DNA from: Ziziphus jujuba
Taxonomy: Eukaryota > Streptophyta > Magnoliopsida > Rosales > Rhamnaceae
Assembly (NCBI RefSeq): GCF_031755915.1
Contig: NC_083384.1
Location: 4,487,501-4,551,500, forward strand
DNA length: 64,000 nt
Reading direction: 5' to 3'
Shown here: positions 1 through 12,339 of the stretch, piece by piece
How the letters are laid out: every line of letters starts with the position of its first letter
Numbering within the stretch: the first letter of the stretch is position 1
Position numbers and translations under genes: made by a program
Notes under the pieces: generated by a model
The model's input: the letters and a program-made list of their open reading frames with translations, nothing else
Told to the model about the DNA's origin: nothing
The model's database searches: none

Positions 1-1004
1 TTAAATAGGTTTGATTCTTTATCAGGATATAAAAACCCACTTTCTGAAGATCTCTTCTTTCTCTTCTGGATCGAACATCAATTGCAACGATTTGATAAAT
101 GACTCATTGGGATAGATGAACAATACCCCTGGAAAGGTATAAGAAGTTTTCTCCTTGTATGGCTCAAGAAAATTGGAAATTATTTCTATGTATATAATGA
201 TAAGGTCAAGTATATCCATAACATCATCAAATCAACTCGACTATGATTTAAATACTTATTCTTTCCCCCACCAAAAAAATTATTCATGTTTACAATTTGC
301 ATCCTCATAACTCAAGTTGGATAACTCTCAAATAACTCAAGGAAACCTTTCAAGCATTTCATTTATTGAGTGGTTCTAACCCCCCTTTTGTCTGTCTCTT
401 TTAGAATCTCTTTTGATTCTACACTCTAATCTAGTTGTTGAGACAATCGAAAATGGTATTTCCTTGTTCAAGGATCCTTTATCTTTGCCTTGAATCATTG
501 GGTTTAGACATTACTTTGGTGATTTTGACTCATTTCAAAATGGCAACAACATACCCTTTTTTTTTTATGATTTCTTTCTATTAAAGAATCATAGGATTGA
601 GTGATTCTTGTCTAATACACTTTACCAATTCCAAAAAATTTTACTTTTGAATTTGAAACTTGCTTGAATTGGATCATTTCATATTATATATGGAAAGTAT
701 ATATATTTATGAAGTTGTCCCAATTTATTGATTAATACTAACCCTAAATTCTTGCCTCCGAGAAATGAATCAATACTTTTTGCTCGAGCTCCATCATGTA
801 CGATTTACATCACTCCCCCCCCCCCCCAAAAAAAAAAAAGAGAGTTCTATTGAAACAAAAGAAACAATGTCGAGTCAAGAGCACGTTCATTCCTCTATAA
901 TTCCTGTATAATAAAAAATGATGGATGTAAGAATCCACAACAGATCGTGTCCATCAAGTCGCACGTTACTTTCTACCACATAGTTTTTAACGAAGTTTTA
1001 CCAT
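1..1004 (-). pseudogene. rps16: rps16 pseudogene (plastid small-subunit ribosomal protein S16), window-edge partial
   Basis: Exon 1 is 965-1004 on the minus strand and begins MVKLR; a T to A change turns codon 6 into TAA and the last full codon, normally CAA, is also TAA. The intron is about 106-964. Exon 2 occupies 1-105 and reads [20 protein letters not shown] and onward before the window ends; A to V, V to I and R to Q replacements there all come from C to T or G to A changes. S16 is a 30S ribosomal protein and the gene is often lost in plants. This copy cannot make it because exon 1 has two stops. Confidence 0.9.
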
Positions 1005-1930
1005 CACATGCCTTTAGTTTGGAACCAGTATGTAATTGATTCAATTATGGAATCATGAACAGTCATTGGTTCGGTTCGTACATAGTAATCTATACTTCTT
1101 CTTTCTATATGAAATATGAATGGCTAGGTTCTAATGAAGTCTCAGAACGAATTCAATTTAATCCCGAACACCGAGTTCATATATTTATTTTAACATATAT
1201 TTTATTTCATTTTTATTTATTTAATATAATAAAATATAAAGAAAATATAAATACCATGAATACCATGAATAAAATAAGAAATTTCTTTTTGAATCTGCAC
1301 CTTCAAGTAACTTGATAGTGATAGGAAAAATTTACCAATTTCACACTTCTTCGAGTACTACGAACTCATAAGAAATCATCAAAAAGATTTAGGTGATTGA
1401 AAATTTTCCAGACTCGAGATCATTATTTGAATAACATTTTAAAGTAAGGACCACATTTTAGTATCCTAAAAGAAATCCATATTTGTATTGAACCATCAAT
1501 GATTAAAAAACTAGATCGCTAAAAAATCCAATTTATTGTTTTAGTGAACTAGTGGATAAAGATTAGGTGTAAGGTAAGGTTGTTGTTTTTTCATACTGAT
1601 TTCTAAAATTGGAATTGAAATAAGAATAATACGACATACCTATACAGATATACTAAAAAATTGTTACTAAAAGGAATTATATATATTTTATGTTAAATAT
1701 TTAACATTTAGGGATCACAAATGGATCCAATTATATCTGTGTGTTATTTGAACACGATTCAATTTGCAAAAAAGATATGATTCAGAGAAGAATTATTAAA
1801 AATACTAATAAAAATTTTCCAATCCAATATTATACTCTTAAACAGAAAGGTGTTTTATTTTAAAAGACAATCTTTTTCTGATATATAGCTTTTGTATATA
1901 TTATAATACTATAATGGGTTGGGCATGCTC
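1005..1930. other. rps16-trnQ intergenic spacer
   Basis: This is AT-rich plastid spacer without a credible gene. The open frame at 1055-1315 on the plus strand has no recognisable domain and lies wholly in spacer. The short trnQ-psbK spacer (2002-2366) is also without a gene. Confidence 0.7.
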
Positions 1931-2001
1931 TGGGATGGAAGGATTCGAACCTCCGAATAGCAGGACCAAAACTCGTTGCCTTACCACTTGGCCATGCCCC
2001 A
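1931..2001 (-). tRNA. trnQ-UUG: trnQ-UUG (plastid-derived)
   Basis: The minus strand gives a near-complete tRNA-Gln with anticodon UUG. Compared with the usual plastid gene, four sites differ by CG to CA/TG or another C to T/G to A change: in the acceptor stem on both sides, in the anticodon arm, and next to the T arm. It lies between rps16 and psbK as in plastomes. Stem mismatches make function in the nucleus unlikely. Confidence 0.9.
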
Positions 2002-2366
2002 TTTCTATACGACCCTAATAAACACTAATATTGGTATTGGTTGTTGGTCAACTCCAGTATAAATATCTATAAAATATATAGATTGTTGCTAGAATTTTAA
2101 TATGTGTCAATATAGAATTAAATTGAATTTATTGATCATTACATGGAATTCAATTAAGATATTGTATGAAAGTATGATTTACTCCATTCTCTTTTGATTT
2201 GAGAATTGAAGGATTTTTTATTGGGGGAGTTCAAATCACAGAAGGTTTTTGGAGTCTATCTTATTTAGTTTTATTCATTTTCCCTTCTATCAATAACTAA
2301 ACTTGTTAATAACTCAATCAAAATAATACAATTATCTTCAATAACAAAAATAACAAAATATTTGTT

Positions 2367-2552
2367 ATGCTTAGTATATTTAGTTTGATCTAGATCTATC
2401 TTAATTCTGCCCTTTGTTCAAACAGTTTTTTGATCGCCAAATTACTCGAGGCCTATGCTTTTTTGAATCCAATCGTAGATGTCATGCTAGTAATACATGT
2501 GCTATTTTTTGTCTTAGCTTTTGTTTGGCAGGCTGCTGTAAGTTTTCGATGA
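2367..2552 (+). pseudogene. psbK: psbK pseudogene (photosystem II K subunit)
   Basis: The frame keeps the full family length of 61 codons plus stop and ends in the conserved tail [12 protein letters not shown], the membrane segment of this small photosystem II core protein. Codon 9 is TAG, so the frame stops after MLSIFSLI. The precursor region and mature part ([17 protein letters not shown]) are otherwise collinear with plant PsbK. It sits between trnQ and psbI as expected. No compensating start follows the stop. Confidence 0.92.
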
Positions 2553-3096
<544 letters not shown>

Positions 3097-3226
3097 AAAA
3101 TAAAAAAAAAAGAGAAATAAGTTTTTTCTTCCTTGATTTTAAAACTTTCTTAGCTTAGCAGGATTTTATCTATTCCACACTGAACTCGTGAGAATTTGAA
3201 AGAAAAGAACAATATATCGATGAAAA

Positions 3227-3315
3227 CAGAAAGAGAGGGATTCGAACCTTCTATACAAAAAACTCACACGACGGATTAGTAATTCGATGATTTCATCCAC
3301 TCAGCCATCTCTTCC
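3227..3315 (-). pseudogene. trnS-GCU: trnS-GCU-like tRNA remnant with altered anticodon
   Basis: The length and arm layout with a long variable arm match plastid tRNA-Ser(GCU), and the position between psbI and trnG-UCC agrees. In the anticodon loop the expected GCU reads ACU through a G to A change. Acceptor and variable-arm mismatches and an extra T near the 5' end add to the damage. A functional serine tRNA is unlikely. Confidence 0.85.
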
Positions 3316-3356
3316 CCAATTGAAAGGAGGTAATTATTATGTTACATCACAAAAAT

Positions 3357-3375
3357 AAGGCTTCAAAAAAGCCTT
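3357..3375. terminator. Hairpin followed by T-rich tract
   Basis: AAGGCTT and AAGCCTT form a perfect 7-bp stem around a 5-base loop, followed by a long T-rich tract. It lies downstream of psbI on the plus strand and just upstream of trnS-GCU on the minus strand. In plastids such inverted repeats act mainly in 3'-end processing and mRNA stabilisation. Here it is only a fossil. Confidence 0.45.
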
Positions 3376-4335
3376 CCTTTTTTTTTTTCTTTTTTTTAGT
3401 GTTTTTCATATTATTTTATTATATATATTTATTATTTTATTATATATAATATATATATATACAATAGTTTATATAATAGATATGGAATGATAATGATATA
3501 GAATCAAATTCCATTTAGACCATTTAGATAAAATAAAAGCATTTATATTATATAATTAGATTATATAAACTGTATATAAAACGTATGCATATATGTTATA
3601 TATAATTCTATAATCATATAACATATATGTATAAAGAAAAGACTTGAAAGAGATATCAACAATCCAATCTACAATAGTCCAATATATAAATCCAACATAA
3701 ATCAAATCTAAAAATGGAATCTATATTTGTTACTATGTTTAACAGACTTTTTGAATAGATTTATATAATTAATATATATTTAATAGATATATTTTGTATT
3801 TTATATAATATATAAATAGAAAAAATAATATATAAGTAGAAAAAAGATATAGAAATAATGAAAAAAGATAAAAAATAATATATTTTTATTAATAATAAAT
3901 TAAAAAAACCTCTTTGATTTCTTCCGAAAAGGCCCCTTACTTCAATGGCTTGGCTTGGTCAGTACCTAGCCGGGCGGACCTCTTTTGTTCTGTTCAATGG
4001 TAATAAGATAAAATGATTTATTTAATTTGAAAACAATCAATTTGAAGCCAAAACAAAAAGGCTTGTTATTGGAACAACAAAAGTCCTAAAAAGACCTATT
4101 TTGATATAGAAGCAAATGATATAGAATCAAAGTGAGATTTCTTATCTTCTTTATTTTCTTTATTTATTTATTTTTTTTTGTTTGCTGATATAAAAAATAA
4201 ATAAAAATATGTATATAATAAAACACGGAACTATGGATTCATGCACAATGCATATTTTTTTTTATCCTATCTTTTGATTACGCTCGAGTTTCTTCTTCGA
4301 CAAAAAGTCCATTTATATACAATAATCAAATTGGA
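3376..4335. other. trnS-GCU to trnG-UCC spacer
   Basis: Very AT-rich spacer with poly-T, poly-A and TA runs. I see no gene. A GC-rich patch near 3,930-3,985 stands out from the surroundings but shows no coding or tRNA pattern. Confidence 0.65.
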
Positions 4336-5107
4336 GCGGGTATAGTTTAGTGGTAAAAGTTCAATTCATTCTATTAACCCCCGAATAGTTAAAGGGTCTC
4401 TCGGTTTGATTAATATTCCATTCCGAGCAAAAAATTTATTTCTTAAAGGGACTAAATCCTTTACCTTTCAATGAAAAATTCGAGGAAGAATATACATTCC
4501 CGTGATTTGTATCCAGCAGTCAAATAGAAATTGAAAAATTGGATTATGAAATTACAAAACATAATTTTTTTTTTTTTTAACTAGATCAATCAATATTTCC
4601 AATTGAATGAGTATGAGTAAAGGATTCATGGATAAAGATAGAAAGTGTATTTCTAATCGTAACTAAATCTTCAATTTTTCTTTTTTGTATAGGGAAAATT
4701 GAAACAAAATAGCTAATTAAACAATGACTTTGGTTTACTAGAGACATCAAAAAAATTGTTTGAGCTCGATGGAAACAAAATCCTTTTCCTAATGATTCTT
4801 TCAAATAGAAATAGAGAATGAAGTAACTACAAAGATTGTTATAATCCCCTCTTTTCTACAAGGATCGTCTTGAAAGCGGGTCATTTTGAATGCATTCAGA
4901 TCGAAAAGCTGACATAGAAGTTATGGGTCAGATTTTTTTTAATTTCATTGATATCTGAAAATTTATTTATCTTCCATAAAGAAGCCGAATGAAACAAAAG
5001 TTTCACATTCGTTTTTGAATTAGAGACGTTAACAATGATCAATCAACGTCAACCATAACCCCTAGCCTTCCAAGCTAACGATGCGAGTTCGATTCGCGCT
5101 ACCCGCT
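4336..5107 (+). pseudogene. trnG-UCC: trnG-UCC with group II intron (plastid-derived)
   Basis: Exon 1 (4336-4358) is the conserved 23-base 5' part of tRNA-Gly(UCC). Exon 2 is about 5060-5107 and includes the AAGCTAACGATGCG stretch, with changes in the T arm. The intervening ~700 bases correspond to the group II intron. The exon 2 start is uncertain because bases just upstream are disturbed. It precedes trnR-UCU, as in plastomes. The 5108-5400 spacer that follows holds nothing else. Confidence 0.82.
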
Positions 5108-5400
5108 TGTGCTTACTTTCTCTTATCTCTATTCAAAATTTTTCAATATTTCTTTTTTATAGTCAAAACCTATAAATCTATATATCCAATAGATATTTAT
5201 ATCTAATATATATTTATATATTTAATAAATATCAAAATATCAAATTTCTAATAAATATGTTTTGTAGAAATATAAACAAAATGAATATAATTAATGTAAT
5301 GCATAGTTGAATATGCAATTCCCGGAATTCTTTCACATATTCATTTCGTCTGAATAATAAATATGAAAAGAAAATAAATATAAAAAAATTGGAATGGAAA

Positions 5401-5472
5401 GTGTCCATTGTCTAATAGATAGGACAGAGGTCTTCTAAACCTCTGGTATAAGTTCAAATTCTATTGGATGCA
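5401..5472 (+). tRNA. trnR-UCU: trnR-UCU (plastid-derived)
   Basis: A 72-base tRNA-Arg with anticodon UCU is nearly identical to the plastid gene. Differences are mostly G to A or C to T, including the second base of the acceptor stem and its partner region near the 3' end. It sits between trnG-UCC and atpA. Confidence 0.9.
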
Positions 5473-5966
5473 ATTTATTTCCATATATTTTTAGATTTCC
5501 ATGTCAATAAAGATCTTTTGAATAATTTGAATAAGAGGCGCTCTATACACTTAGTACTTGTAATATAAGTATAATCTAGTTTATATATTATTTCCATATA
5601 TTTAATATATATTATATATTTTAATATATTATATATTTAATGTATGTTAATATGTGTATATAATTATTATGTATTTAAAATTAATATTATATTTAATATA
5701 GAAATGTAATATATTATTATTTCTATATTATTATAGAAAATAACTATTACAAAAAACAAAAACTTTTATATTTTATAATTATTTTTTATATTTTATTTCA
5801 AAATAATTTAATATTTTAGAATAATTTAAATAATTATATAATTATTAATTATATAATATAAAAAAGTATATAATTTAATTATTATTATTAAAATTAGTAT
5901 TAAATTAAGATTTAATTAATACTGAATTAAGATTGATAAAAATTAAAAGTGATCAATTTCTTTTCT
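5473..5966. other. trnR-atpA spacer, extremely AT-rich
   Basis: Almost pure A and T, with many TA and ATT repeats. No gene is visible. Confidence 0.7.
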
Positions 5967-7429
5967 TTATACTTGTTCCTGGAGTAGAAAACGTTCCAAC
6001 TGTTCCTGAATAGCTTCTTTGAAAAGGGCTTCTGCTTCCTCGGTAAATGTCTTGGCAGAGCTATGATTTCTTTGAACTGGGGTTTATTCGTTTTTAAGTA
6101 AATACGTAACTCAACGAAAAAATTCCTTACCTGCCCAATTTCTAATGAATCAAGATAACTATTGGTTCCAGTATAAATAGTTATTATCTGTTCTTCCACC
6201 GCGAGAGGGGTTGATTGAGATTTTTAAGCAACTCAGGTAATCGTTAACCTCTTTCCAATTGATTGTCAGTAGCTTTATCGAGATCAAAAGTGAATTGTGC
6301 AGGTGGCTTCTAATTCTGCGAATTGCACCAATTCCAATTTTAATTTTCTAGCTCCATGTTTCATGGCTTTCATTTAAGCTGTGAACCCTACTCTGGATAC
6401 ATAAATACCCACATTAATAGCAGGTCTGATTTTGGCATTGAATAGATCGGCGGATAAGAATATTCGTCCATCTATAATGGAAATTACATTAGTAGGAATA
6501 TAAGCTGAAGCATTTCCCGATTGAGTCTCAACTATTGGTAAAGCTGTCATACTTCCTTCACATAAATGAGAACTTCCTTCTCGACCTGGTGGTTTGTGTA
6601 ATAAAAGAGACATTAGGCAATAAGTTTGTGCTTGTTTTGAGAGATCATCATAAATAATTAAAGTGTGTTGTTCGCAGTACATAAAATATTCAACTAGAGC
6701 AGCTCCTGTTAAGGAGTGAGGTATTGTAATGTAGCTGGAGAATCGGCTGTTTCAGCTACCACAATAGTGTAATCCATTGCTCCTCTTTCTAGTAAGCAGT
6801 CACCACCTGAGCCACAGAAGATGCTTTTTGACCAATAGCTACATAAATGCATATTACATTTTGCCTTTGTTGATTGAGAATCGTATATGTGGCTCCTGCT
6901 ATTTTGCCGATTTCACTGTTCCCAATAATTAATTCTCGTTGACCACATCCTATAGGAATCATCGAATCAATAGCAATAAGTCCTATTTAAAGAGGTTCAT
7001 ATACCGAATGTCTCGAAATAATACGCGGGGTGGGAGATTGAATTAACCTGGATTCAGAAGCTAAAACTTCACCTCGACCATCAATAGGTTTAGCCAAAGC
7101 ATTTATAACACGGCCCAAAAAAGCCTCACTTATAGAGATCTGAGCAATTCTTCCTGTTGCTTTTATGGAACTTCCCCCTTGCATCATCAAACCGTCACCC
7201 ATTAATACAACAGCGACATTATTTGATTCCAAATTTAGAGCAATGCCTATCGTACCTTCTTCAAATTCTACTAATTCCCCCGCCATTACTTCATCAAGAC
7301 CATAAATACGAGCAATGTCATCGCCTACTTGGAGTACAGTACCGGTATTTAAAATCTTTACTTCTCTATTATATTGCTTAATACGTTCACGAATAATGTT
7401 ACTAATTTCATCTGCTGAATAGTTACCAT
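5967..7429 (-). pseudogene. atpA: atpA pseudogene (ATP synthase CF1 alpha subunit)
   Basis: The alpha subunit of chloroplast ATP synthase normally has about 507 codons; this copy spans 1,463 bases, about 60 short. Recognisable stretches are [24 protein letters not shown]-type [26 protein letters not shown] and [12 protein letters not shown]. The P-loop region, normally GDRQTGKT, reads GNSEIGKI, so the nucleotide-binding motif is destroyed. About 20 codons (from after PPGRE to before the [11 protein letters not shown] region) are deleted near 6,570. Frames shift several times. It heads the minus-strand atp cluster with atpF, atpH and atpI. Confidence 0.93.
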
Positions 7430-7488
7430 GAGTATTTCTTAATTCTTTATTTTTGTTTGAAAGAAAAATAATGCCTGCAGTAGAAATA

Positions 7489-8809
7489 CTAACCCTTTAT
7501 TTCTTTCATCGTTCGAAACATGCCAATATTAATATTGATGGTATGTAAATGTAACTCGGTGTTAAAACAACTATTTAGAGTTCCTAGAGCTCCTTGTAAG
7601 GCTTTATGGAAAACCCGTTGTCGAACCTGATTAATAGCTTTTTGTTGTTCAAAATGAATGGTTTCATTTTTGTAATTTTCTAATTGTTCCAAGGTTTTAT
7701 AAGTTGGATTAATCAAATTCAATTTATCTCGTTTTATTTCAGAGTATCCATTCGCTTGAAACTGCTCCGCTTCAATTTCTACTTTCGGTAAGTGGGACTG
7801 GGCTTTTTCCAGCCGTTCCACAACCCCCCACGGGGCCCATGTAGTTCTTCTGAATTTTGAGTAGTCTTCAAGATCCACTATTTTCGATTATCTAATAAAT
7901 CACCTAATGAAAGTAGATTATCTTTCCATTCATTTCAAAACTTCCATGATCCCTTCCCGAACCAAACATGAATCTTTTGATTCATTTGGCTCTCACGCCT
8001 AATTACTTATGTATGGGGGAAGCTCCCTAGCTTTTTTTAATGTAATGAGCCTATCCTCTTTTCTCTATTCTTATTTGTGAAAGTATAGAAACTGATCACT
8101 AATCCAAGAACATAATATCCGGAGGACTCTTCTGACCAAACAAATAATTATCAGCAAAGTTGCTTTTTTTGTTTTTTTTCCTTTTCAAAATCCAAAGAGT
8201 TCTTTTTTACTTTATACATAGGTCATCGATTCAACATTGGATTAAAAAAATAAAAAAACAGGGTGGGGGGTGAAATATCCGTTTTTCTAATTTTTAAAAA
8301 TCAAATACAAATAACGGGTTCAAATAATTTTTTATCAACATGAATGTTTTATATCGAAAAAAAATTCCAGCTCTTTGAAACCATTTCTAGATTAACATAT
8401 TCTGTATTAACATAGTTGTACAAAGAGTACCACACTGCATCTGGATTCAAACGATTTAGCTTTAACCCTATTAACAATCCCACATTATTGGTCGATAGAG
8501 AATCAAAGTAGATTTACCAATGAATCATGAAATGCTATGGTTCTTAAATACGATTTCTTAATTTATTCAAAAGTAATTCGCATAATCGTGCACCTTTTCG
8601 TGTTATAATGAAAAAAAGTGCAGTTGGTTGGATCCAGCCTATTCTTGAACTAAACAACTGGCACACGTTGCCTTTCCCAAAAAAATCAATACACCAAAGA
8701 CTACACTTGGATTTATTGGATTTGTTGCTAAAATATCAATATTAAACCCGAAACTCCCAGCGAATGGCCAATAACCCAAGGAAAGGAAAGAATCAGTTAC
8801 ATTTTTCAT
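7489..8809 (-). pseudogene. atpF: atpF pseudogene (ATP synthase CF0 subunit I), two exons
   Basis: Exon 1 (about 8665-8809) begins MKNVTDSF and carries the N-terminal membrane anchor. The group II intron is about 7900-8664. Exon 2 (7489 to about 7899) encodes the peripheral-stalk helix, including [20 protein letters not shown] and [10 protein letters not shown] stop interrupts the start of exon 2 after GDLLDNRK, and the ELREGAIE region is disturbed. Subunit b normally has about 184 residues. It follows atpA at the usual short spacing. Confidence 0.92.
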
Positions 8810-9246
8810 ATGATCTCCTCTTTCTTATTCTTATAGATAGACTAATTATCTATATTTTTTTATTCTATTATTTTTCTAAATTAAATAGGAATAGGGTAAA
8901 AGTCAAAATATATGTATATATTGATTTATAGATGTAAATGGATTTTTGTTTTTCACTTGGAAATTTCCAATAAGAATGATACTTATTAGAATTAGGTACC
9001 AGGTCTTATGTCATTGCGAAATAAAATTTATCATTTGTTGCAATACTTCTTAAGAAAAGTTCCATTAGACTAAGAGAAGAAAGCGAGTTAATCAGCTAAT
9101 TTAATTCATCATCCTCAAACCAGTCCTTCCAGGGGGTTGTTGTCACAACGAATACGAAATTGTAAGAGTGAAATCTTAATATAATTTGAAAAAGCAAGAG
9201 CAGCAAATCCAAGGAAATAAAAAAGAAAAAAAATATATTTTTAGGA
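8810..9246. other. atpF-atpH spacer
   Basis: AT-rich plastid spacer. The minus-strand open frame at 9096-9296 crosses into the atpH end and has no family resemblance. Confidence 0.65.
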
Positions 9247-9700
<454 letters not shown>

Positions 9701-10619
9701 TTCTATCGCTAAGATTTATCAATTCAAAGTCACTAAAAACATCGAATTGAAATAATAATATTCTTGAACCAATAGAACTGCTTCGATATTTTCCTATCCA
9801 CGTAATTTTTGTTAATTCGTACGACTTTTGTTCGGCCAGTTCTTTCTTTTTTATTTTTATTTTTCCAACCATTTTTATATTGGAATCCCTATCAAAATTC
9901 ATAACACAATATTAGGGTAAATTAAATATATCTTTAATTCATATATACCTAGTTAATATTGGATATCACATATACATGTCTTTCCCCTATAACGTAAACC
10001 AACTATTCGTATCTTAGATTCAGTCGGATTCTAGAATCATTCTTCAAAACATACATAATTTGTCTTATAACGATTAGATTACATACATCTAGCTCGACCC
10101 CCCCTTCCTCCTCTAACCAACCCCCTCTTTTATAAATATCTTTTTTGTAAAACCCTTATCTTCTATTTTTATTTATCATTATCCCCCATGAGTACTATCA
10201 ATCTAACTGACAAATTCATTAGACATAATTATTGCATAGAAATATCAGGATTGAGTTATCGAAGTTCATTTAATTTATTATTATTATTATTATTATTATT
10301 GGTCAATCGGTGAATTGAATGAACAAAACAATATCAATAAAAAGGAAGTATTCATTGGAAGGTGGTATAAAACAACCAAACAGGAATTTGAGGAAAAAGA
10401 TCTTTGAGATCTCTTTCCTTTTTATTTTTATTTTTTTAATTTTCTTACAATTCCTTAACTTAATATCGTAATTCTTTACTATTACTCTAGATCATATATA
10501 CTTTATTTTTATTTCGATCTTATTTGTATATTTTTCTTCCCTAAGTCTAAGTGGATTACTTTGAGACATGTAGACATGTCGCTAGGCTAAGCTAAAAAAA
10601 ATACTATGTCAAAAACTAA
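9701..10619. other. atpH-atpI spacer
   Basis: AT-rich spacer with an ATT microsatellite near 10,276-10,300. No gene recognised; the minus-strand open frame 9675-9902 is not conserved. Confidence 0.65.
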
Positions 10620-12105
10620 TCAATGATGGCCTTGAAAGAATGAGGGCAAGGTTAATCAAAAGAAAACAAGGTATGAAGGATTGAAATTGATTTGGAGTGA
10701 AGGTGTATCTCGGCTTTGATGTAATAAGCTGCTAAAAATTTGTAACAATGCCGGTTTTAGTGTTCTCTTGGTTTCAAATGGAAACTAAGGTATATTTCTC
10801 CAAAATTAAATAATGTTCATTCATGGAACTGTAATACATATTTATAGCATACAAAATGGGTGTGAAAGCACACCATGACCGGTTTTAAGGACCAATACAA
10901 ACAAGTCCTTCATGGTGAAGCAAAATAACATGTGTAAAGTAACTTTGTCACATGCATCATGGTTGGTTGACAAGTGTTGCTGCCTCATTAGTTGCTTCAT
11001 GGTGAAGTAGTCCTCATGCATGATGACATAAGTCCTTCCATGAATTGGTTGAGAGAAAGGACGAATGGTGAAGCTCCATGTCACCAAATAGCTTCCATGT
11101 CACCATCCTTGTCACCAAGGTGCTTTCCATGTCATCTAGGTGCTTGGTTTTTCTTAAACCCTAATTTGGCTAGTATACTTTAAAAAACATATTTTGGTGT
11201 CTTTGTGTAACAACTTATCTAGCCTAGATTATACAATTTGCTAGGATTAAAATACAAACCAAATATGAAACAAACTAGGTTAATGATTTTGGCTAAGGCA
11301 TTTCAGCTTTTACCTTGCCTTGGTCTCAGTTTTGCATGTTTCATGGCTAACACTTGCCATGATTCTCTAAACAGACCTTCCATGGATTCGCCTACATAAA
11401 CCACAGCTAAGGTTGTAAAAATAAGAGCTTGAATGCCACTTGTAAATAATCCAAGGAACATGACAGGTAGAGGAGCCATTAAAGGTACTAAAGAAACAAG
11501 AATAACAACTACTAATTCATCGGCTAATATATTTTTGAAAGGTCAAAAACTAAGTAATAAGGGTTCTGTGAAATCTTCTAAGATGTTAATGGGCAAAAGA
11601 ATTGGGGTTGGTTGAATGTATTTACCGAAATAGCCTAATCCCTTTTTTTAAAGGCCCACATAGAAATATGTATTGATTTGAGTAAAGCTAAAGCAACAGT
11701 ATATTTATATCATTTGTGGGTGCGGCTAACTCCCCATGAGGTAACTATATGATTTTCTAGGGTAAAAGAGCCTTTGACCAATTCGAAACACAAATAAATA
11801 AAAACATAGTTCCCATAAATGAACCTAGGGACCATATTCTTCTCCAATTTGCATTTTGTACACGTTTTGAATGAATTCAAGGACATATTCAATGAAGTTC
11901 TGACTGTCAGTCGCAATGGTTTGTGGATTACGAATAGCTATAATGGCTAAACCTAATAAGATAGCAATTACAACCAAGAAGTAATAAGTACTTGGCCATG
12001 GACTTGGAAACTTCCTATTTGCCAATAGAAATGTTGGCCTACTTCCACACCGGGTAGATTGTATAACTCTTTTAGTGTGTTGATGGAACATAATAAAACA
12101 TTCAT
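10620..12105 (-). pseudogene. atpI: atpI pseudogene (ATP synthase CF0 subunit a), split by a solo LTR
   Basis: Start at 12105 ([11 protein letters not shown]). Conserved stretches include [16 protein letters not shown]-like and [15 protein letters not shown], the membrane region that forms the proton half-channels with subunit c. The C-terminus ESMEG is at about 11,379-11,395; the last codons and stop lie 10,620-10,632 on the far side of a 741-bp insertion. Removing the insert and its duplication leaves about 740 bases against the usual 744, so there are small frameshifting indels too. Confidence 0.92.
10633..11373. mobile_element. Solo LTR-like insertion (741 bp) in the atpI 3' end
   Basis: Non-plastid sequence interrupts atpI four codons before its stop. 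It begins TG and ends CA, and is flanked by GGCCT (10628-10632) and GACCT (11374-11378). The plastid target reads GACCT, so this is a 5-bp duplication with one later change. It has no coding capacity and contains repeated CATGTCACC-type motifs near 11,070-11,130. The family is not one of the others in this window. Confidence 0.75.
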
Positions 12106-12198
12106 ATTAACATCTTAAAGAATAGAACTTTAAAAGGAATTATCTTGATTCAACCATGTCATTTTCAATTTACATACTTGCATTATATAAGTTTCGAG

Positions 12199-12282
12199 AT
12201 TCCATTTCCTAGTACCATGACCAAAATGAACTCCTGCTCCCATCATCTCTTCTAAATTGATGTTCCAATATCTTCTTGTCAT
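12199..12282 (-). pseudogene. rps2: rps2 N-terminal remnant
   Basis: Only the first ~28 codons survive: [20 protein letters not shown] and the following GHGTRKWN. The full gene is about 236 codons. The sequence then passes directly into the atpI upstream spacer, so about 620 bases are deleted. Position between atpI and rpoC2 is normal. Confidence 0.9.
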
Positions 12283-12339
12283 ATCTCCCCACACTTCTTC
12301 TCTTTCTTTTTTTCGTTGAAAGAAAAAAAAAAAAAGAAG

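Noticed and set aside
1055..1315. Plus-strand 86-codon open frame
   Set aside because: It lies in the rps16-trnQ spacer, AT-rich, with no family resemblance.
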